A DNA stretch of 64,000 nucleotides from Mycobacterium attenuatum (GTDB taxonomy: Bacteria > Actinomycetota > Actinomycetes > Mycobacteriales > Mycobacteriaceae): the NCBI RefSeq assembly GCF_900566085.1, contig NZ_UPHT01000092.1, forward strand, positions 23,728 to 87,727, read 5' to 3'. The notes below the pieces were generated by a model. The model searched no databases, was not told the origin of the DNA, and saw only the letters and a program-made list of their open reading frames with translations. Within the stretch, counting starts at the first letter, position 1. The number at the start of each line of letters is the position of its first letter. The translations under genes were made by a program, and so were the position numbers. Positions 15,806-25,165 of the stretch are shown here, in pieces.

Positions 15806-16783
15806 TTAGGCCAACGGCGTGGCGGGGCCGCCGCACGCCGCGATGTAATCGTGGTAGTTCCAAGTCTTCAGAAATTCCTGACCGGCTTGCAAACCGCGCT
15901 GGTACAGGGCCTCGCGTTGTTCGGCAGTGATCGTAAAGTCGATCGGACTGACGGTGTCGGCCGGGACGAAGATCGTGCGCCGCACGGTACACGGGTCGTC
16001 GATGTAGGCGTTGTCCTGATTGCTGACCAGCGTCTCAATCGCGGCGATTCCCAACGACACCGGCCCGTGCACCGGATGCGTGGGCGGAACGCCCGGATGT
16101 GACGACAGCCGGATCCCGAAGGTCGGCCATTCCGGTCCGCCGTCGGATCGATCGAACAACCCCACCGGAAAGTTCGACAGCAATGCTCCGTCGACCCACG
16201 TCGCGCCGGCTACCCGAACCGGCTCGAACACGAACGGAATCGCCGAGGAGGCATGGACCGCGCGGGCCACCGAAAAGTCGTCCGGGTCAATGCCATAGGA
16301 ATCCAGATCCCATGGGATGCGAACCAGCCGGCGCCGCGACAAGTCGCTGGCCGTGACCACCAGCGACCAGGCGAACTGTTCGGGTTGATCGCCGGTACGC
16401 AGATCAGCGAACGTGCGCACGCCCAGGTCGGCGAGCAAGCCGCTCAGCAGCTGTTCCAAGTAGGCTCCCTGATACACACCATCCGATGTCAGCAGCGAGA
16501 GCACCCCACCGATCAACGGCACGTGTCCGACCAGACTGCGGTCCAGGAACTTCGGGTAGTCGATGCTGCGCATGATCTCGGAAAGACGTGTCAGCGGTTC
16601 CCCCGCAACCTGCAATGCGGCGACCAGTGACGCGACGACCGCACCGGCGCTGGTCCCTGCGACGCGGGGAAACGTGTAACCGGCTGCGCCCAGCGCGTCA
16701 ACCGCGCCTACCAGACCGATCCCCCGGACCCCTCCGCCTTCACAGACGAGATCGACACGTTGCGTGCTCACGACCGTCACCAT
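15806..16783 (-). CDS. patatin-like phospholipase
   Basis: A 325-residue patatin-fold lipid acyl hydrolase (Rv2037c counterpart, 324 aa). The oxyanion motif is VCEGGGVRGIGLVGA, the nucleophile elbow GTSAGAVVASL, and the catalytic Asp lies in the DGA motif (WVDGALLSNFPVGL). These give the Ser-Asp dyad of patatins and bacterial ExoU-like enzymes. Start is ATG 16783, which reproduces the known length; a start at 16822 would overlap the ABC ATPase end and add a Cys-rich leader. It lies 44 bp behind the sugar ABC genes. No signal peptide, so probably cytoplasmic or membrane-associated. Confidence 0.88.
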   Translation of the reverse strand: MVTVVSTQRVDLVCEGGGVRGIGLVGAVDALGAAGYTFPRVAGTSAGAVVASLVAALQVAGEPLTRLSEIMRSIDYPKFLDRSLVGHVPLIGGVLSLLTSDGVYQGAYLEQLLSGLLADLGVRTFADLRTGDQPEQFAWSLVVTASDLSRRRLVRIPWDLDSYGIDPDDFSVARAVHASSAIPFVFEPVRVAGATWVDGALLSNFPVGLFDRSDGGPEWPTFGIRLSSHPGVPPTHPVHGPVSLGIAAIETLVSNQDNAYIDDPCTVRRTIFVPADTVSPIDFTITAEQREALYQRGLQAGQEFLKTWNYHDYIAACGGPATPLA

Positions 16784-16827
16784 AGCCGCATCGGTCGGGA
16801 CCGCCGTTTCACGGCAGCACACCGATG

Positions 16828-17898
16828 TCAGGCGATCCGGCGGCCGTCGGCCCCGAAGAAGTGCAGCTGACCGGGTCGCGGACGCAGACGCACGCGGCTG
16901 CCGCGCGAGGGTGGATCGCGGCCGTCGGTGCGCGCCACGACGGCCGTGCCGCTCGCCTCGTCCGGCCCCACGATCCGGCCGTACAGGTAGGCGTCGGCGC
17001 CGAGTTCCTCGACCACCTCGACTTCCATTTCCGCGCCGGCGTCACCCACCTCGAAATGTTCGGGACGCACACCGACGCTGATCTCGCTTGCGGCGGAAGC
17101 GATTTCGCGCGGGACGGCGATGAGCCAATCTCCCAGCGACACCGACGAGTCGACGATGGGCAGGGTGAACAGATTCATGGCCGGAGAGCCGATGAATCCG
17201 GCGACGAACACGTTCGCCGGGTTGCGGTAAAGCTCCCGCGGCGTCGCGCATTGCTGCAACACTCCGTCGCACAGCACCGCGACGCGGTCACCCATCGTCA
17301 TGGCCTCCACCTGATCATGAGTCACGTAGACGGTGGTGGTGGCGAGTTGGCGTTGCAAGGCCGCGATTTGGTTGCGGGTTTGTACCCGCAGCTTGGCATC
17401 GAGGTTGGACAGCGGCTCGTCCATCAGGAACACGTGCGGACGGCGCACGATGGCGCGCCCCATTGCCACCCGCTGGCGTTGTCCGCCGGAGAGGTCTTTG
17501 GGTTTGCGGTCCAGGTATGGTTGCAAGTCAAGCAGTTTCGCTGCCGCCAGCACTCGTTCGCGGATCTCGGCCTTCGGCGTCTTGGCAACCTTCAACGCGA
17601 ATCCCATGTTCTGCGCCACACTCATGTGGGGATACAGGGCATAGTTCTGGAACACCATCGCGACATCGCGTTCTTTGGGATCGACGGTGGTGACGTCACG
17701 GTCGCCGATCAGGATCCGGCCCGAATCCAGTTTTTCCAATCCGGCCACCAGCCGCAGCGAGGTGGTCTTGCCGCATCCGGACGGGCCGACCAGTACGACG
17801 AACTCGCCGTCGCCGACAACGAGATCGAGACGGTCCAGCGCTGGCCGGTCCGCACCCGGGTAGCGGCGGGTCGCCGCCTCGAAACTCACCGAAGCCAT
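16828..17898 (-). CDS. sugar ABC transporter ATPase (MsmK/UgpC type)
   Basis: A 356-residue ABC ATPase (Rv2038c counterpart). Walker A is GPSGCGKTTS (39-48), Q-loop MVFQNYALYPHM, signature LSGGQRQRVAMGRA, Walker B VFLMDEPLSNLD, and the H-loop YVTHDQVEAM. The last 120 residues form the TOBE/MalK-type regulatory domain (ISVGVRPEHFEV). It powers import of a carbohydrate or glycerophospho-compound together with the two permeases and the lipoprotein upstream. The gap to the permease gene is 4 bp, so one transcript is likely. Confidence 0.94.
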   Translation of the reverse strand: MASVSFEAATRRYPGADRPALDRLDLVVGDGEFVVLVGPSGCGKTTSLRLVAGLEKLDSGRILIGDRDVTTVDPKERDVAMVFQNYALYPHMSVAQNMGFALKVAKTPKAEIRERVLAAAKLLDLQPYLDRKPKDLSGGQRQRVAMGRAIVRRPHVFLMDEPLSNLDAKLRVQTRNQIAALQRQLATTTVYVTHDQVEAMTMGDRVAVLCDGVLQQCATPRELYRNPANVFVAGFIGSPAMNLFTLPIVDSSVSLGDWLIAVPREIASAASEISVGVRPEHFEVGDAGAEMEVEVVEELGADAYLYGRIVGPDEASGTAVVARTDGRDPPSRGSRVRLRPRPGQLHFFGADGRRIA

Positions 17899-17902
17899 CG
17901 GA

Positions 17903-18751
17903 TCACCCGCCGAGCCCGGTCGCGGCGATACCGCGGATGAAGGAACGCTGCGCCACCGCGTAGACGACTACCAACGGCAGCAGGATCAGTATCGACGTCG
18001 CCATGAATACCGGCCAGCGCGCCACGTACTCGCCGCGCAACCGCACCAGGCCAAGTGTCAGCGTAGCCAGGCTGTTGCGCTGGATCATCAGCAGCGGCCA
18101 CAGAAAATCGTTCCACACATTGACCCAGGTGAGCACCGCCAGCACCATCACCGCCGGTCTGGCATGCGGCAACAGGATCCGCCAATAGATCTGCCAGGGC
18201 GAACACCCGTCCAGAATCGCCGCCTCTTCGAGGTCGTTTGGGAGAGTGAGGAAGAACTGCCGCATGAGGTATGTGCCGAAAGCGCTACCGAACAAGCCCG
18301 GCACAATCATCGCCCACGGCGTATCCACCCATCCCATGGTCCGCATGAGAATGAATTGCGGGATCACGGTGACCGTCAGCGGCACCATCAACGTGCCCAG
18401 ATACATCACGAACAACGTGTCGCGGCCGCGAAACTGCAGTCGCGCAAAGGCGTATCCGGCGAGCGAGCAGAAGAACACTTGGCCGGCCGTGACGCATCCG
18501 GCATACAGCACGGTATTGAAGAACATTCGCCAGAACGGCATCAGCTTGAACACCTCACCGTAATTGGACCACTGCGGGTGGGCAGGAACCAGCCGCGGTT
18601 CACTGACCTCCCCGTCCGCCTTCAGCGAACCCGACAGCGCCCACACGATCGGAAACAGCGCGCACCATGCGATGCCGATCAGCGCGATGTACACCGCGGC
18701 CGCGCGAAAGATGTTGCGCGTGACCACCCGATCAGCCGAGCCCACGCGCAA
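17903..18751 (-). CDS. sugar ABC transporter permease (MalG type)
   Basis: A 282-residue inner-membrane permease (Rv2039c counterpart, 280 aa) with six predicted helices. The EAA loop that docks to the ATPase is EEAAILDGCSPWQIYWRILLP near residues 185-205. The short N-terminal cytoplasmic segment and the SLKADGEVSEP periplasmic stretch are typical of MalG-like subunits. The start overlaps the end of the other permease gene by 20 bp, indicating translational coupling. Confidence 0.93.
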   Translation of the reverse strand: MRVGSADRVVTRNIFRAAAVYIALIGIAWCALFPIVWALSGSLKADGEVSEPRLVPAHPQWSNYGEVFKLMPFWRMFFNTVLYAGCVTAGQVFFCSLAGYAFARLQFRGRDTLFVMYLGTLMVPLTVTVIPQFILMRTMGWVDTPWAMIVPGLFGSAFGTYLMRQFFLTLPNDLEEAAILDGCSPWQIYWRILLPHARPAVMVLAVLTWVNVWNDFLWPLLMIQRNSLATLTLGLVRLRGEYVARWPVFMATSILILLPLVVVYAVAQRSFIRGIAATGLGG

Positions 18752-19691
18752 CCTCCCAGGAGCGCCGCCGGGTGAGGCGCAGTTGCAGCACGGTCAGCAC
18801 CAGCAGGATGGCGAACATCACCCACGCCAGAGCAGACGCGTAGCCGAATTCCAGAAATCCGAAGGCATTCTGGAAGAGCATGATGCCCAGCACATAGGTC
18901 CCGGTTTCCGGTCCGCCGTTGGCGCCGGTGAGGACATAAACGAGGTCGAAGGCCTGGAACGCGTGGATGATCGAGATGACGACCACAAACGACATGGCGC
19001 CCCGGATCAACGGCGCCGTGATCGACGCGAACTGGCGGATCTCACCGGCTCCATCGATTTTGGCCGCTTCGTAGACGCTTTCGGGCACCCCCTGCATGGC
19101 GGCCAGCAGGACGACGGTCGCGAACGGCACGCTGCGCCATACGCTGACCAGACAGAGCGAGACCATCGCCCACCGGGGCTCGATCAGCCACGGGATCGGG
19201 CCGACTCTCAGCCAGCCGAGCATGATGTTGAGCAATCCGTTGTTGGTGTCGAAGACGAACTGCCAGATCACCGCCATCACCACCGACGAGATGGCCAGCG
19301 GCAGGAACGCGATGATGCGAAAGATGCTGATTCCCTTAACTTTCCGGTTCAGCACGCCCGCGATGACGAGGCTGATGAGCAGCGTCGGCAGCACCGTCCC
19401 GAGGGTGAAGATGAGCGTGTTGCGCACCGCGATCAAAAACAGCGGGTCAGCGGTGAACAGGTGCCGGAAGTTCCGCAGACCGACGAACCTGGGCGGGGTG
19501 AACAGGTCCCAGCTCTGAAAGCTCATGTACAGCGAGAACCCGAGCGGAAAGAGCATGAACACCACGACCGCAACCAGGTTCGGGGCGACGAACAGCCGGC
19601 CGGCCCATGACCGTCGGCGCCAAAGGCTATGCCTCCCCGTGCGTTTCGCGGCTACCGGCTCGGGTAGGCGCGGCGACCTGATCGAGCTCAT
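18732..19691 (-). CDS. sugar ABC transporter permease (MalF type)
   Basis: A 319-residue permease (Rv2040c counterpart, about 300 aa) with six membrane helices. The ATPase-contact EAA loop is VYEAAKIDGAGEIRQFASITAPLI. ATG 19691 is chosen because it overlaps the lipoprotein gene stop (ATGA) and gives the family length; an open frame continuing to 19919 lies wholly inside the upstream gene. About 30 basic N-terminal residues precede the first helix. Confidence 0.92.
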   Translation of the reverse strand: MSSIRSPRLPEPVAAKRTGRHSLWRRRSWAGRLFVAPNLVAVVVFMLFPLGFSLYMSFQSWDLFTPPRFVGLRNFRHLFTADPLFLIAVRNTLIFTLGTVLPTLLISLVIAGVLNRKVKGISIFRIIAFLPLAISSVVMAVIWQFVFDTNNGLLNIMLGWLRVGPIPWLIEPRWAMVSLCLVSVWRSVPFATVVLLAAMQGVPESVYEAAKIDGAGEIRQFASITAPLIRGAMSFVVVISIIHAFQAFDLVYVLTGANGGPETGTYVLGIMLFQNAFGFLEFGYASALAWVMFAILLVLTVLQLRLTRRRSWEVARGLG

Positions 19692-21004
19692 GGACTTCGC
19701 AGTACCTCGTCGACGGCGGGCGCCAGCCCGGCCAGCGATGCCGCCGGGCGCGACCCGCGCAGCACGGGTCCGAAGGCGCGTTCCATCAGGGCGTAGACCT
19801 TTGGCCACACCGGCGTGATCGGCAGCCCTTGCGAATGCCCCGGTCCACCGGTGAGCACGGCGAGATTGTCGACCCTGCGGTGCGCTTCGGCAAATCCGGC
19901 GGAGTCGATCGCGGACCACAAGACCGGTACGAAGAGCTTTGTCTCACCGATCAGTGCCTGGCCGACGGGTCCGGTTGCGAACTTGACGAATTCCCAAGCC
20001 TGCTCGGTGCGACGGCTGGTGGCCGCAATGGCCAGTCCGGTGGCGCCGATATTGGAACACGACGCGTGCCCGTTGCGGCCAAGGGGAAGGGTGGTGACGT
20101 TGAAGTCCAGGCCGTCGGCCCGGTCGAAAGTCTGGTAGCGCCAATGGCCGCCCAGCGCCATCGCCGCCCTACCCGAGGAAAAAAGTTCGGGCGTGGCCGT
20201 CGATTGCAATTCGGATGCGGTGGGCGCCACTTTGTGCGTGGTGATCAACTCGGCGTAGAACTGGACGGCCTCGATGAAGGCGTCCTGATCGAAATTGAGA
20301 TGGTTCGGGTTCATCTGCGGCGAGGACCACGGTACGCCATTGTTCATGGCGAACAGTCCGGCGGAGAGGGCGGGAACGAAGGTATCGACAAACCCCCACT
20401 GGCTGACCCGTCCGGTGGCGTCGCGCTTGGTGAGCGCGCGAGCGGCATTGAGGAATTCGGCGAAACCCCACGGCTGCTCCCAGCTCGTGGGCGGCGGCCG
20501 AACCCCCGCCTCGGCGAAGAGTCGCTTGTTGTAGTAGAGGTAATTCCCCGACCACTGCTCCGGCAGGGCGTATTGGGCTCCGTTGTAGGTGAAGGTGTCA
20601 TACAGGTTCACGATGCTGTCCGACTTCAGCTCCGCTGCGAAACCGCGGTCACGCGCCAGCATGGTGTTGAGGTCCAGAAACGCACCCCGGTCGGCCAGCC
20701 CGGCGTGGCTCAACTCCCACGCCATCAGCACATCGGGACACTTCCCCCCCGCGCAAAACGTCGATATCTGCTGCAGGGGTCCCGGCCCGGACAGCAACGC
20801 TCGCACCCTGATGTCGGGGTGGCGGCGGCAGAACTCCTCGATGATGCGCATCCGGGCGTCTGCTTCTTCAGGGTTGGCGGCGAAGAAGAAGGTCAGGGCG
20901 TCGTCGTCGGAGGCGCAGCCGGCCGTCCACGATGCCAGCGGTGTCGCGGCGAGTGCTCCCGTCGCCTGCAACAGGCGCCGCCGTGCGAACGGCTTGTCGA
21001 ACAT
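19688..21004 (-). CDS. sugar-binding lipoprotein of the ABC importer
   Basis: A 438-residue extracytoplasmic solute-binding protein, family 1 (Rv2041c counterpart). The N-terminus has a twin-arginine-type signal (RRRLLQ) and lipobox ending TAGC near residue 30, so it should be exported, lipidated and anchored to the membrane outer face. The mature part carries ABC-type substrate-binding segments such as FCRRHPDIRVRALLSGPG and AMALGGHWRYQTF. It is first in the importer operon; the 151-bp gap upstream contains no clear gene. Ligand is not deducible. Confidence 0.93.
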   Translation of the reverse strand: MFDKPFARRRLLQATGALAATPLASWTAGCASDDDALTFFFAANPEEADARMRIIEEFCRRHPDIRVRALLSGPGPLQQISTFCAGGKCPDVLMAWELSHAGLADRGAFLDLNTMLARDRGFAAELKSDSIVNLYDTFTYNGAQYALPEQWSGNYLYYNKRLFAEAGVRPPPTSWEQPWGFAEFLNAARALTKRDATGRVSQWGFVDTFVPALSAGLFAMNNGVPWSSPQMNPNHLNFDQDAFIEAVQFYAELITTHKVAPTASELQSTATPELFSSGRAAMALGGHWRYQTFDRADGLDFNVTTLPLGRNGHASCSNIGATGLAIAATSRRTEQAWEFVKFATGPVGQALIGETKLFVPVLWSAIDSAGFAEAHRRVDNLAVLTGGPGHSQGLPITPVWPKVYALMERAFGPVLRGSRPAASLAGLAPAVDEVLRSP

Positions 21005-21155
21005 GCTGCTCCCGGTTCTGGGCCTCGATTCCGGTGCCGACTGTATGTGATGGGCACCGATACTGCTGCGGTCTTCCCGGGATGACGATGCGCGGGTGGA
21101 TTTCCCGTCCGGCGGGTCAGTACCGGCCCACGGGCGCGATCTGCGCCACCCGGCT

Positions 21156-22415
21156 TTAGGCCGAGGTTCCCGCGGCCAACTCCTGCAATTCCGCGGGCGT
21201 GTCGTCGTGGTCGTAGCCGTGACTCGCGTCCACGGTCAGATCGTCCTCGCTGAGCTGCGTGGCGTTCTTGCCACCCAGATATTGGGTGAGGCCGGACTTT
21301 TCGTAATGGGTCTTGATCCGGTCACTCATCAGCCCGATGTATTCGAGGTTGGGTACGAGCCGTTCGAACATGATGCTGCGGAACTTGACCATGCTTGGCG
21401 AGTCCAGCATCTGTTCGTCCCAGACCTTCAGCGGCACCTTGTGGGAGAACCACTCTTCGTACACCTCGTGCATCAGGAACCGGTTGCGCATCAGCAGCGC
21501 CACCTCATAGACCCAGTCTTCGCGTTCGCGGCGTTCCTTCTCCGAGATGTTCTGGGTGATGTGATCGCGCAGGGCCAGCACGCCGTAGTGCACATGGCGG
21601 GCTTCGTCCTGGATCACCATCTTGAGCAACTGTTTGAGCAGCGGCTCGCGCGTCTGCTGGTAAATGGTGGTGAAGGCGCCCAACGCCAGGCCCTCGATCA
21701 TGATCTGCATGCCGAGGAATTTGAAATCCCAACGGCCGTCGGTCATCAGCTCGTCGATGAGGACGAACAGATTGTCGTTAACCGTGTAGATCTTCTCGAG
21801 CTTGGTGTCCAGATAACGCAGGAACACCTCGAGGTGCCGGCCCTCGTCCATGACCTGGGTTGCTCCGTAGAGCTTCGCGTCGGTCCAGTGCACGCACTCG
21901 GTCACCTGAGCCGAAGCGAACAGCGCGCCTTGCTCGCCGTGCATGAACTGGCTGAGCAGCCACGCCGCGATGTCCCACGTCAGCTTGCGCTCCTCCAGCG
22001 CCGTCAGCCGCACGCCGAACCCCTCGATTTCGGTGAACGGTACGAAGCTGCGCGGCAGGATCTGCGCGTCCGGGTTGTCCGGGGTGACGTCCAGCTCCCA
22101 CGGCAGGTCGGCCTCACCGTCCCATTGCTTGGATACCGCGCGCCGGTACAGCTCGTACATCTCGGTGAAGTCGCTTTGGTAGTTGAGCCGGAAATGGGCG
22201 CTGTGGTGGGCCGGCATGTCCACGTGGTCACCACGCTTGCCTTTGCCCAGCACCAGTCCACGCACGGCCGAAGGCGCCATGGAGAGAGCGACTTTCGGGT
22301 TCTGCACCGACAGCATCACCCCCACACTGTCGAGGGTTTTGTGAATCTTGTTCTGCGCCTTGATCGGCAGGCCGCGCACCATCGATTCCACCGAAGTCTT
22401 CACTGCCGAAGTCAT
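21156..22415 (-). CDS. ferritin-like diiron oxygenase
   Basis: A 419-residue helical protein with a complete diiron site: Glu161 (HGEQGALF), Glu191 and His194 (MDEGRHLEVF), Glu241 (MIEGLALGAF), Glu271 and His274 (QDEARHVHYG). This E, ExxH, E, ExxH layout is that of soluble diiron oxygenases and ferritin-like hydroxylases. ATG 22415 follows AGGAGG at 6-nt spacing. The ferredoxin-reductase gene lies 16 bp upstream on the same strand and is the obvious electron donor. The pair, with a TetR regulator, sits between two genes adjacent in M. tuberculosis. Substrate unknown; a hydrocarbon, fatty acid or steroid is plausible. Confidence 0.87.
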   Translation of the reverse strand: MTSAVKTSVESMVRGLPIKAQNKIHKTLDSVGVMLSVQNPKVALSMAPSAVRGLVLGKGKRGDHVDMPAHHSAHFRLNYQSDFTEMYELYRRAVSKQWDGEADLPWELDVTPDNPDAQILPRSFVPFTEIEGFGVRLTALEERKLTWDIAAWLLSQFMHGEQGALFASAQVTECVHWTDAKLYGATQVMDEGRHLEVFLRYLDTKLEKIYTVNDNLFVLIDELMTDGRWDFKFLGMQIMIEGLALGAFTTIYQQTREPLLKQLLKMVIQDEARHVHYGVLALRDHITQNISEKERREREDWVYEVALLMRNRFLMHEVYEEWFSHKVPLKVWDEQMLDSPSMVKFRSIMFERLVPNLEYIGLMSDRIKTHYEKSGLTQYLGGKNATQLSEDDLTVDASHGYDHDDTPAELQELAAGTSA

Positions 22416-22431
22416 CTCCAACCTCCTGCGG

Positions 22432-23571
22432 TCACGCGTCGAGGACGACGCTTTCTTGGGCGTATGCCGAGCAGCTGAGGATGTAGCCTTCCGACCGTTC
22501 CTGTTCGCTCAGGCAGTTCGGTTCGTCGACGGCCACCGCGCCGCTGATCACCTTGAGCTTGCATGCGGCGCAGCCACCGACGGTGCAGCTGAAGTTGAGC
22601 TTCAATCCGCCGCGCAGGCCCGCCTCCAGAATCGTCTCGCCGGGCTGCTGGGTAACGGTACGGCCCGAGGCGCGGAACTGAACGTCGTGCGGTTGGGTCG
22701 GCACCGTGCGGGTGTGCTGGGGCGCGGCATAGAAGCGTTCTCGATGGATGCGACTGACCGCGACGCCGGCGTCGGTCAGCGCTGCCGTGGTACTGTCCAT
22801 CAATCCTGTTGGGGCACAAAGAAATATCTGGGCATCCCGGCGTGGCGCCAAGAGCGCGGCGGCACGCTCGCCGGTGAGCCGCCCGGCCTCCCCCGGCCAT
22901 TCCGGCGCTGGCTGCGAGAGCACGTGCACCACCCGCAGCCGCGGATGAGCGGCGGCCAATGCCGACAGCCGCCGCGCGAAGATGATCTCGCTTTGCCGCC
23001 GCGAGGCATACACCAGCGAGATCTCGCGTTGGGGCTGCTGTCGCAGCTCGGTTTCTATCATGCTGATCACTGGTGTAATGCCGCTGCCGGCGGCCAAGAA
23101 TGCCAGCGGCACGGAGTCATTTTCGTCGACGTCGGGAAGGACGAACTCGCCCGTTGGCCCCAGCACCGCGTACTCGTATCCGGCAGCGACCTTGCGGTGC
23201 ACGAAGCCCGACACAACGCCGCCGTCGATCGCCTTGACGGTACAGGCCAGCCGATCACCCTCGGCGGCGCAGATCGAGTATGCCCGTTTGACGGTCGCGC
23301 CGTCGATGTCGAAGCAGTGCGTCAGGTACTGCCCGGCGCGAAACTCCAGTGGGCGGCCGTCGGTCACCTCCAGCACCAGCGTCACTGCATCGACGGTCTC
23401 GTGGATCACCTCGGCAACGCGGACGTGACGTCGCGCCGGCGTCGTCGCCGACTGTGCCCACCGCCGAGAGGGGCCATCGGGACGCGCCACGGTGACCGGA
23501 AGTGGCTTCCTGCGGTGTAACTGGGCAACCCGTGCAGCCAACGATCGCGGCACGGTGGGAAGGCTCGGCAT
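22432..23571 (-). CDS. ferredoxin reductase, FAD/NAD(P) plus 2Fe-2S (PaaE-like)
   Basis: A 379-residue three-domain reductase: FAD domain (about 50-150, with RAYSICAAEGD), NAD(P) domain (about 150-270, with AFLAAGSGITPVISM), and a C-terminal plant-type 2Fe-2S ferredoxin (about 295-379) whose ligands are C-x4-C-x2-C in FSCTVGGCAACKL plus a last Cys in ILSCSAYA. Domain order matches PaaE and Hmp-type reductases. It passes electrons from NAD(P)H to the downstream diiron protein. Start ATG 23571 is preceded by GGGGA; an extension to 23613 would need TTG and would overlap the operator. Confidence 0.9.
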   Translation of the reverse strand: MPSLPTVPRSLAARVAQLHRRKPLPVTVARPDGPSRRWAQSATTPARRHVRVAEVIHETVDAVTLVLEVTDGRPLEFRAGQYLTHCFDIDGATVKRAYSICAAEGDRLACTVKAIDGGVVSGFVHRKVAAGYEYAVLGPTGEFVLPDVDENDSVPLAFLAAGSGITPVISMIETELRQQPQREISLVYASRRQSEIIFARRLSALAAAHPRLRVVHVLSQPAPEWPGEAGRLTGERAAALLAPRRDAQIFLCAPTGLMDSTTAALTDAGVAVSRIHRERFYAAPQHTRTVPTQPHDVQFRASGRTVTQQPGETILEAGLRGGLKLNFSCTVGGCAACKLKVISGAVAVDEPNCLSEQERSEGYILSCSAYAQESVVLDA

Positions 23572-23592
23572 CGGGTCCCCTGCCACAAAGTA

Positions 23593-23628
23593 GGAACGGA
23601 ATCGTTCCGACAATATTGACAGGTGTCA
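23593..23628. promoter_or_regulatory. two inverted repeats in the TetR/reductase gap
   Basis: GGAACG-GAAT-CGTTCC (23593-23608, perfect 6-bp arms) and TGACA-GG-TGTCA (23617-23628, perfect 5-bp arms). They sit between divergent genes starting at 23571 and 23715. The second overlaps a TTGACA-like -35 element. Either could be the TetR operator. Confidence 0.55.
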
Positions 23629-23714
23629 TGTTTTGGCCGTAGGGCCGAAAGTCCCTAAAGCGGACGCCTCGGTCCCAGCAACTCAGGCGTGCGACGCTGT
23701 GCCAAGATGGCGTC

Positions 23715-24344
23715 GTGATCCCCGTCGTGCGGCCATTTCGCGGCGTCAGCGCGGAGGCGCGACGCGATCAGCGCCGCAATCAGTTGCTCGATGCGTGCCT
23801 GGAAGTCGCCGGGACCGCCGGGATGGCCGCAACGACCGTCGAGGCGGTCAGCCGGCAGGCCGGTCTGTCGAAGCGGTACTTCTATGAGAGCTTCCGCACC
23901 CGTGACGAGCTTTTCGAGGCCCTGGCGCAGCGTTTGCTCGCCGAAATCACCGGCGGCGTCCTCGATTCGATGGCCGATTCGGCCGCGGAGCTGATAGATC
24001 GCGCGCGGGTCGGCATCGGGCGGGTGATCACCGTGCTGACCGATGATCCGCGCAAGGCGCGCTTGTTCACCGAGCTGATCGGCGGTGAGTTGGTCAAGGA
24101 CACCGTCGGCGGGGCCGAGCACGAACTGGCCGAGCTGCTGACCCAGCTGCTGCTCGCCGGGACCGGCAGCGACAAGAGCCAATACCATCGTCTGCGGCTC
24201 GCCACCCTGGTGATCGTGGCCGGCACCGCCAAGGCCGTCACCAGTTGGCTCGACGGAAAGCTCACCGTGTCGCGCGACGACCTCATCGAAGAGATCGCGC
24301 AGATGTCGGTCGCCGCGGCACACACCGTGCGCAGCGACCTGTGA
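23715..24344 (+). CDS. TetR-family regulator of the diiron oxygenase module
   Basis: A 209-residue TetR protein. Residues 14-62 hold the DNA-binding domain (RRDQRRNQLLDACLEVAGTAGMAATTVEAVSRQAGLSKRYFYESFRTRDELF), and the rest is a helical ligand-binding and dimer domain. GTG 23715 is the in-frame start; a nearby ATG at 23707 is out of frame. It is divergent from the reductase-oxygenase pair with paired inverted repeats between, so it likely represses them until the substrate or a product binds. Confidence 0.9.
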   Translation: MIPVVRPFRGVSAEARRDQRRNQLLDACLEVAGTAGMAATTVEAVSRQAGLSKRYFYESFRTRDELFEALAQRLLAEITGGVLDSMADSAAELIDRARVGIGRVITVLTDDPRKARLFTELIGGELVKDTVGGAEHELAELLTQLLLAGTGSDKSQYHRLRLATLVIVAGTAKAVTSWLDGKLTVSRDDLIEEIAQMSVAAAHTVRSDL

Positions 24345-24367
24345 GAGCTACCGACGGCCTGACCGAA

Positions 24368-25165
24368 TCACGCTGGAAAGTACCGGATCCGGTTGATGTG
24401 GTTGCCGCGCCTCGATAGCTCGGCAAACAGTATCCCGCGCCCGTGATCGGATGCCAGCGACACCGTCACCGTTGAGCCGGCGCCGTTGATCTTCGTCGAG
24501 CTGGCGCGGTCGAGCTGGTGTGCCAGTTCGGCCGGGTCCAGTATGTCGTCATCGCCCAAAGTCATTGCCGCAGTTGGCGACAGCATATGTCCCGCGGTGT
24601 CCGTGTCGCCGCGTCCCACCGCGTCGAGAAAGGTCGTCACCAGTTTTTTGTGCCGCGTCCCCGCCCGGCGAAATCCGGTCAGGAAGCCGGCGGTGCCACG
24701 CAGGCCCTGGTTGCCCAGCAGCCCCTGCGACAGCTTCAGCGCGGGCAGTATCGCAGGTGATCCGGTTCGCAGAAACTGCAACATCATCGCCGGTAGGTCC
24801 CAGTAGGCCCGCAACACGGCAATCTTCCAGTCGCCGTTGACTTTTCGCAGATCGTAACGCAGAAAGGCGGGCACAAACATGGTCACCGCGGGAGCCATTG
24901 CCACCTCGAGTTCGAGGTCGCGCAGGACGACCGAGCCGCAGACGATGTCGAGGTCGCGATGAAATTTGATATCTCGCGGGGCGATGAACGTGTCGAAGAA
25001 CCGGCCGATCTGCGCGTGGCCCACGTGCGGCTGCGAACCCACCGGGTCGTAGACCCGGCCGTCGCTGGTAAACAGGCCCACCCAGCCGTCGCGGTCGTGG
25101 GCAGCGGCGGCCCGGGGCGACCGCTCGACGGTAGCCAGCAGTTCTTCGCGATCCGGCCGTACCAT
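24368..25165 (-). CDS. NTF2/SnoaL-like protein (Rv2042c counterpart)
   Basis: A 265-residue protein, the same length as M. tuberculosis Rv2042c. The N-terminal half is a SnoaL/NTF2-like cone fold (WVGLFTSDGRVYDPVGSQPHVG, then KVNGDWKIAVLRAYWDLP); residues about 180-265 look like a second, shorter NTF2-like unit. Catalytic function is unknown. ATG 25165 overlaps the pncA stop by one base (TGATG), so translation is coupled to pncA. An open frame continuing to 25525 is only the antisense-free shadow of pncA and is ignored. Confidence 0.87.
   Translation of the reverse strand: MVRPDREELLATVERSPRAAAAHDRDGWVGLFTSDGRVYDPVGSQPHVGHAQIGRFFDTFIAPRDIKFHRDLDIVCGSVVLRDLELEVAMAPAVTMFVPAFLRYDLRKVNGDWKIAVLRAYWDLPAMMLQFLRTGSPAILPALKLSQGLLGNQGLRGTAGFLTGFRRAGTRHKKLVTTFLDAVGRGDTDTAGHMLSPTAAMTLGDDDILDPAELAHQLDRASSTKINGAGSTVTVSLASDHGRGILFAELSRRGNHINRIRYFPA

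Noticed and set aside
19829..21085. A 418-codon plus-strand open frame opposite the sugar-binding lipoprotein gene
   Set aside because: It is antisense to a convincing lipoprotein in a complete operon and has low-complexity composition.
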